This document shows, in pieces, positions 62,163-64,000 of a stretch of DNA of 64,000 bases. The stretch lies in NCBI RefSeq assembly GCF_003610785.1, contig NZ_RAQQ01000016.1:111921-175920 (forward strand). Direction: 5' to 3'. The translations under genes were made by a program, and so were the position numbers. The DNA comes from Micromonospora globbae (GTDB lineage Bacteria; Actinomycetota; Actinomycetes; Mycobacteriales; Micromonosporaceae). Every line of letters begins with the position of its first letter. The first letter of the stretch is position 1. The notes beneath the pieces are model-generated. The model was not told the origin of the DNA, did not search any database, and saw only the letters and a list, made by a program, of their open reading frames with translations.

Positions 62163-62630
62163 TCAGCGACGGGGGCGGCGTTCGAGGGACTGGTTGAGCC
62201 GGTACAGCATCTCGGCGAGGGTGTCCCGGTCCTCCGGCGCCCAGTCGGCGAGGATCTCGCCGTAGAGCCGCGTGCGGGCCGCCTGCACGGCGGCCATGCG
62301 CTGCAGGCCGGCCGGAGTGGGGGAGACCACCATCCCGCGCCCGTCGTGCGGGTCGGGCTCGCGGGTGATGAGGCCGTCCCGCTGCATCGCCGAGACCTGC
62401 CGGGTCACGGTCGAGCCGTCCAGGTCGAGTCGGGCGGCGAGCGCCGAGACGTTCTGCGGGCCGGCGTCGGCCAGGTGCCGCAGGATGACGTACGCCGCGC
62501 GGTCGAGCACGCGGTGCTCGGCGCTGGTGCGCCGCCGGGTGGCCTCGCCGAGCCGCATCAGCATCGCCACCTCGGTCTCGATCCGGCCCAGAGTGACGTC
62601 GCCGGCTTCCGTGGAGATGTCCTCGCCCAT
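62163..62630 (-). CDS. MarR-family repressor
   Basis: A 155-aa winged-helix protein: EVAMLMRLGEATRRRTSAEHRVLDRAAYVILRHLAD, then the recognition helix ALAARLDLDGSTVTRQVSAMQRDGLI and the wing TREPDPHDGRGMVVSPTPAG. It has no cysteine, so redox sensing is unlikely. Twin operators lie just upstream, between this gene and the divergent MFS gene, making this the likely repressor of that transporter. The ATG at 62630 is only a few bp from the first operator, so autorepression is likely. The inducer is unknown. Confidence 0.91.
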   Translation of the reverse strand: MGEDISTEAGDVTLGRIETEVAMLMRLGEATRRRTSAEHRVLDRAAYVILRHLADAGPQNVSALAARLDLDGSTVTRQVSAMQRDGLITREPDPHDGRGMVVSPTPAGLQRMAAVQAARTRLYGEILADWAPEDRDTLAEMLYRLNQSLERRPRR

Positions 62631-62632
62631 AG

Positions 62633-62667
62633 CTGTATGATACAGGAGAATTACCTGTACGATACAG
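62633..62667. promoter_or_regulatory. Twin operators between marR and the MFS gene
   Basis: CTGTATGATACAG (62633-62645, a perfect palindrome around its central G) and CTGTACGATACAG (62655-62667) are near-identical 13-bp sites, centres 22 bp apart, about two helical turns. They sit between the two start codons (62630 and 62684), an ideal MarR arrangement for repressing both genes. Confidence 0.8.
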
Positions 62668-62683
62668 CTACTTGGGAGGCGGA

Positions 62684-63971
<1,288 letters not shown>

Positions 63972-64000
63972 CCAGACGCCCCCTCTGAACTCCCCTCCCC

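Overview
The window is very GC-rich, with G or C in almost every third codon position, and carries many actinobacterial families (DUF3145, DUF3052, DUF3040, DUF3311, a FasR-like PucR regulator, AhpE, homodimeric AceE). Gene content and repeat style suggest a filamentous actinomycete, most likely Micromonosporaceae. That assignment is inferred from families and gene order, not from a marker gene search.
Layout. 0-4.5 kb: small conserved genes, DUF3145, a GH3 lipoprotein and a MerR regulator. 4.5-9.7 kb (minus strand): the type II fatty acid synthase cluster fasR-fabD-fabH-acpP-fabF. 9.8-18.7 kb: a two-component system, a CopC-like protein, gltX, a beta-glucosidase/MFS pair and an SRPBCC protein. 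18.9-30.8 kb: aceE, YjbQ, PhoD, regulators and transporters, a fused alpha-keto acid dehydrogenase E1, DUF3052 and ahpE. 30.9 kb: tRNA-Val(UAC). 31.1-34.9 kb: an arsenic-resistance-like cluster. 35-47.8 kb: assorted enzymes (GlxA-like regulator with a saccharopine dehydrogenase-like partner, epoxide hydrolase, transketolase, hydrolases, SDR, APH-like kinase, pyruvyl transferase, PfkB kinase). 47.9-52.3 kb: a SNF2 helicase/SWIM protein operon and DUF3040. 52.3-54.2 kb: a gene-poor stretch of minisatellite-like tandem arrays. 54.2-57 kb: PrimPol-like protein, XRE regulator and flavoprotein. 57-59.9 kb: Nif3, coiled-coil zinc ribbon and RNase H/phosphatase. 60-64 kb: MctP-type uptake and a MarR/MFS pair, ending in a 54-C homopolymer.
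How parts fit. The aceE, fasR, fab, DUF3052 and ahpE genes, and the Nif3/zinc-ribbon/RNase H trio, recall one neighbourhood of mycobacterial chromosomes, here opened up by accessory genes. AceE supplies acetyl-CoA and the fab genes elongate it. The arsenic cluster pairs arsenate reduction with an aquaglyceroporin, with no ArsB or ACR3 pump visible.
Most unusual: a nine-copy, exactly 54-bp array centred on the inverted repeat TGCCCC-N6-GGGGCA with an inverted outlying copy; a 69-bp palindromic element lying in frame inside the SNF2 gene; an ArsR-ArsC fusion with no cysteine in its HTH half and an apparently leaderless operator-promoter; a 48-residue CxxxCxxxC peptide gene with twin operators; FabD with a lysine-less lipoyl-like tail; and a long low-complexity insert inside the fused E1 enzyme.
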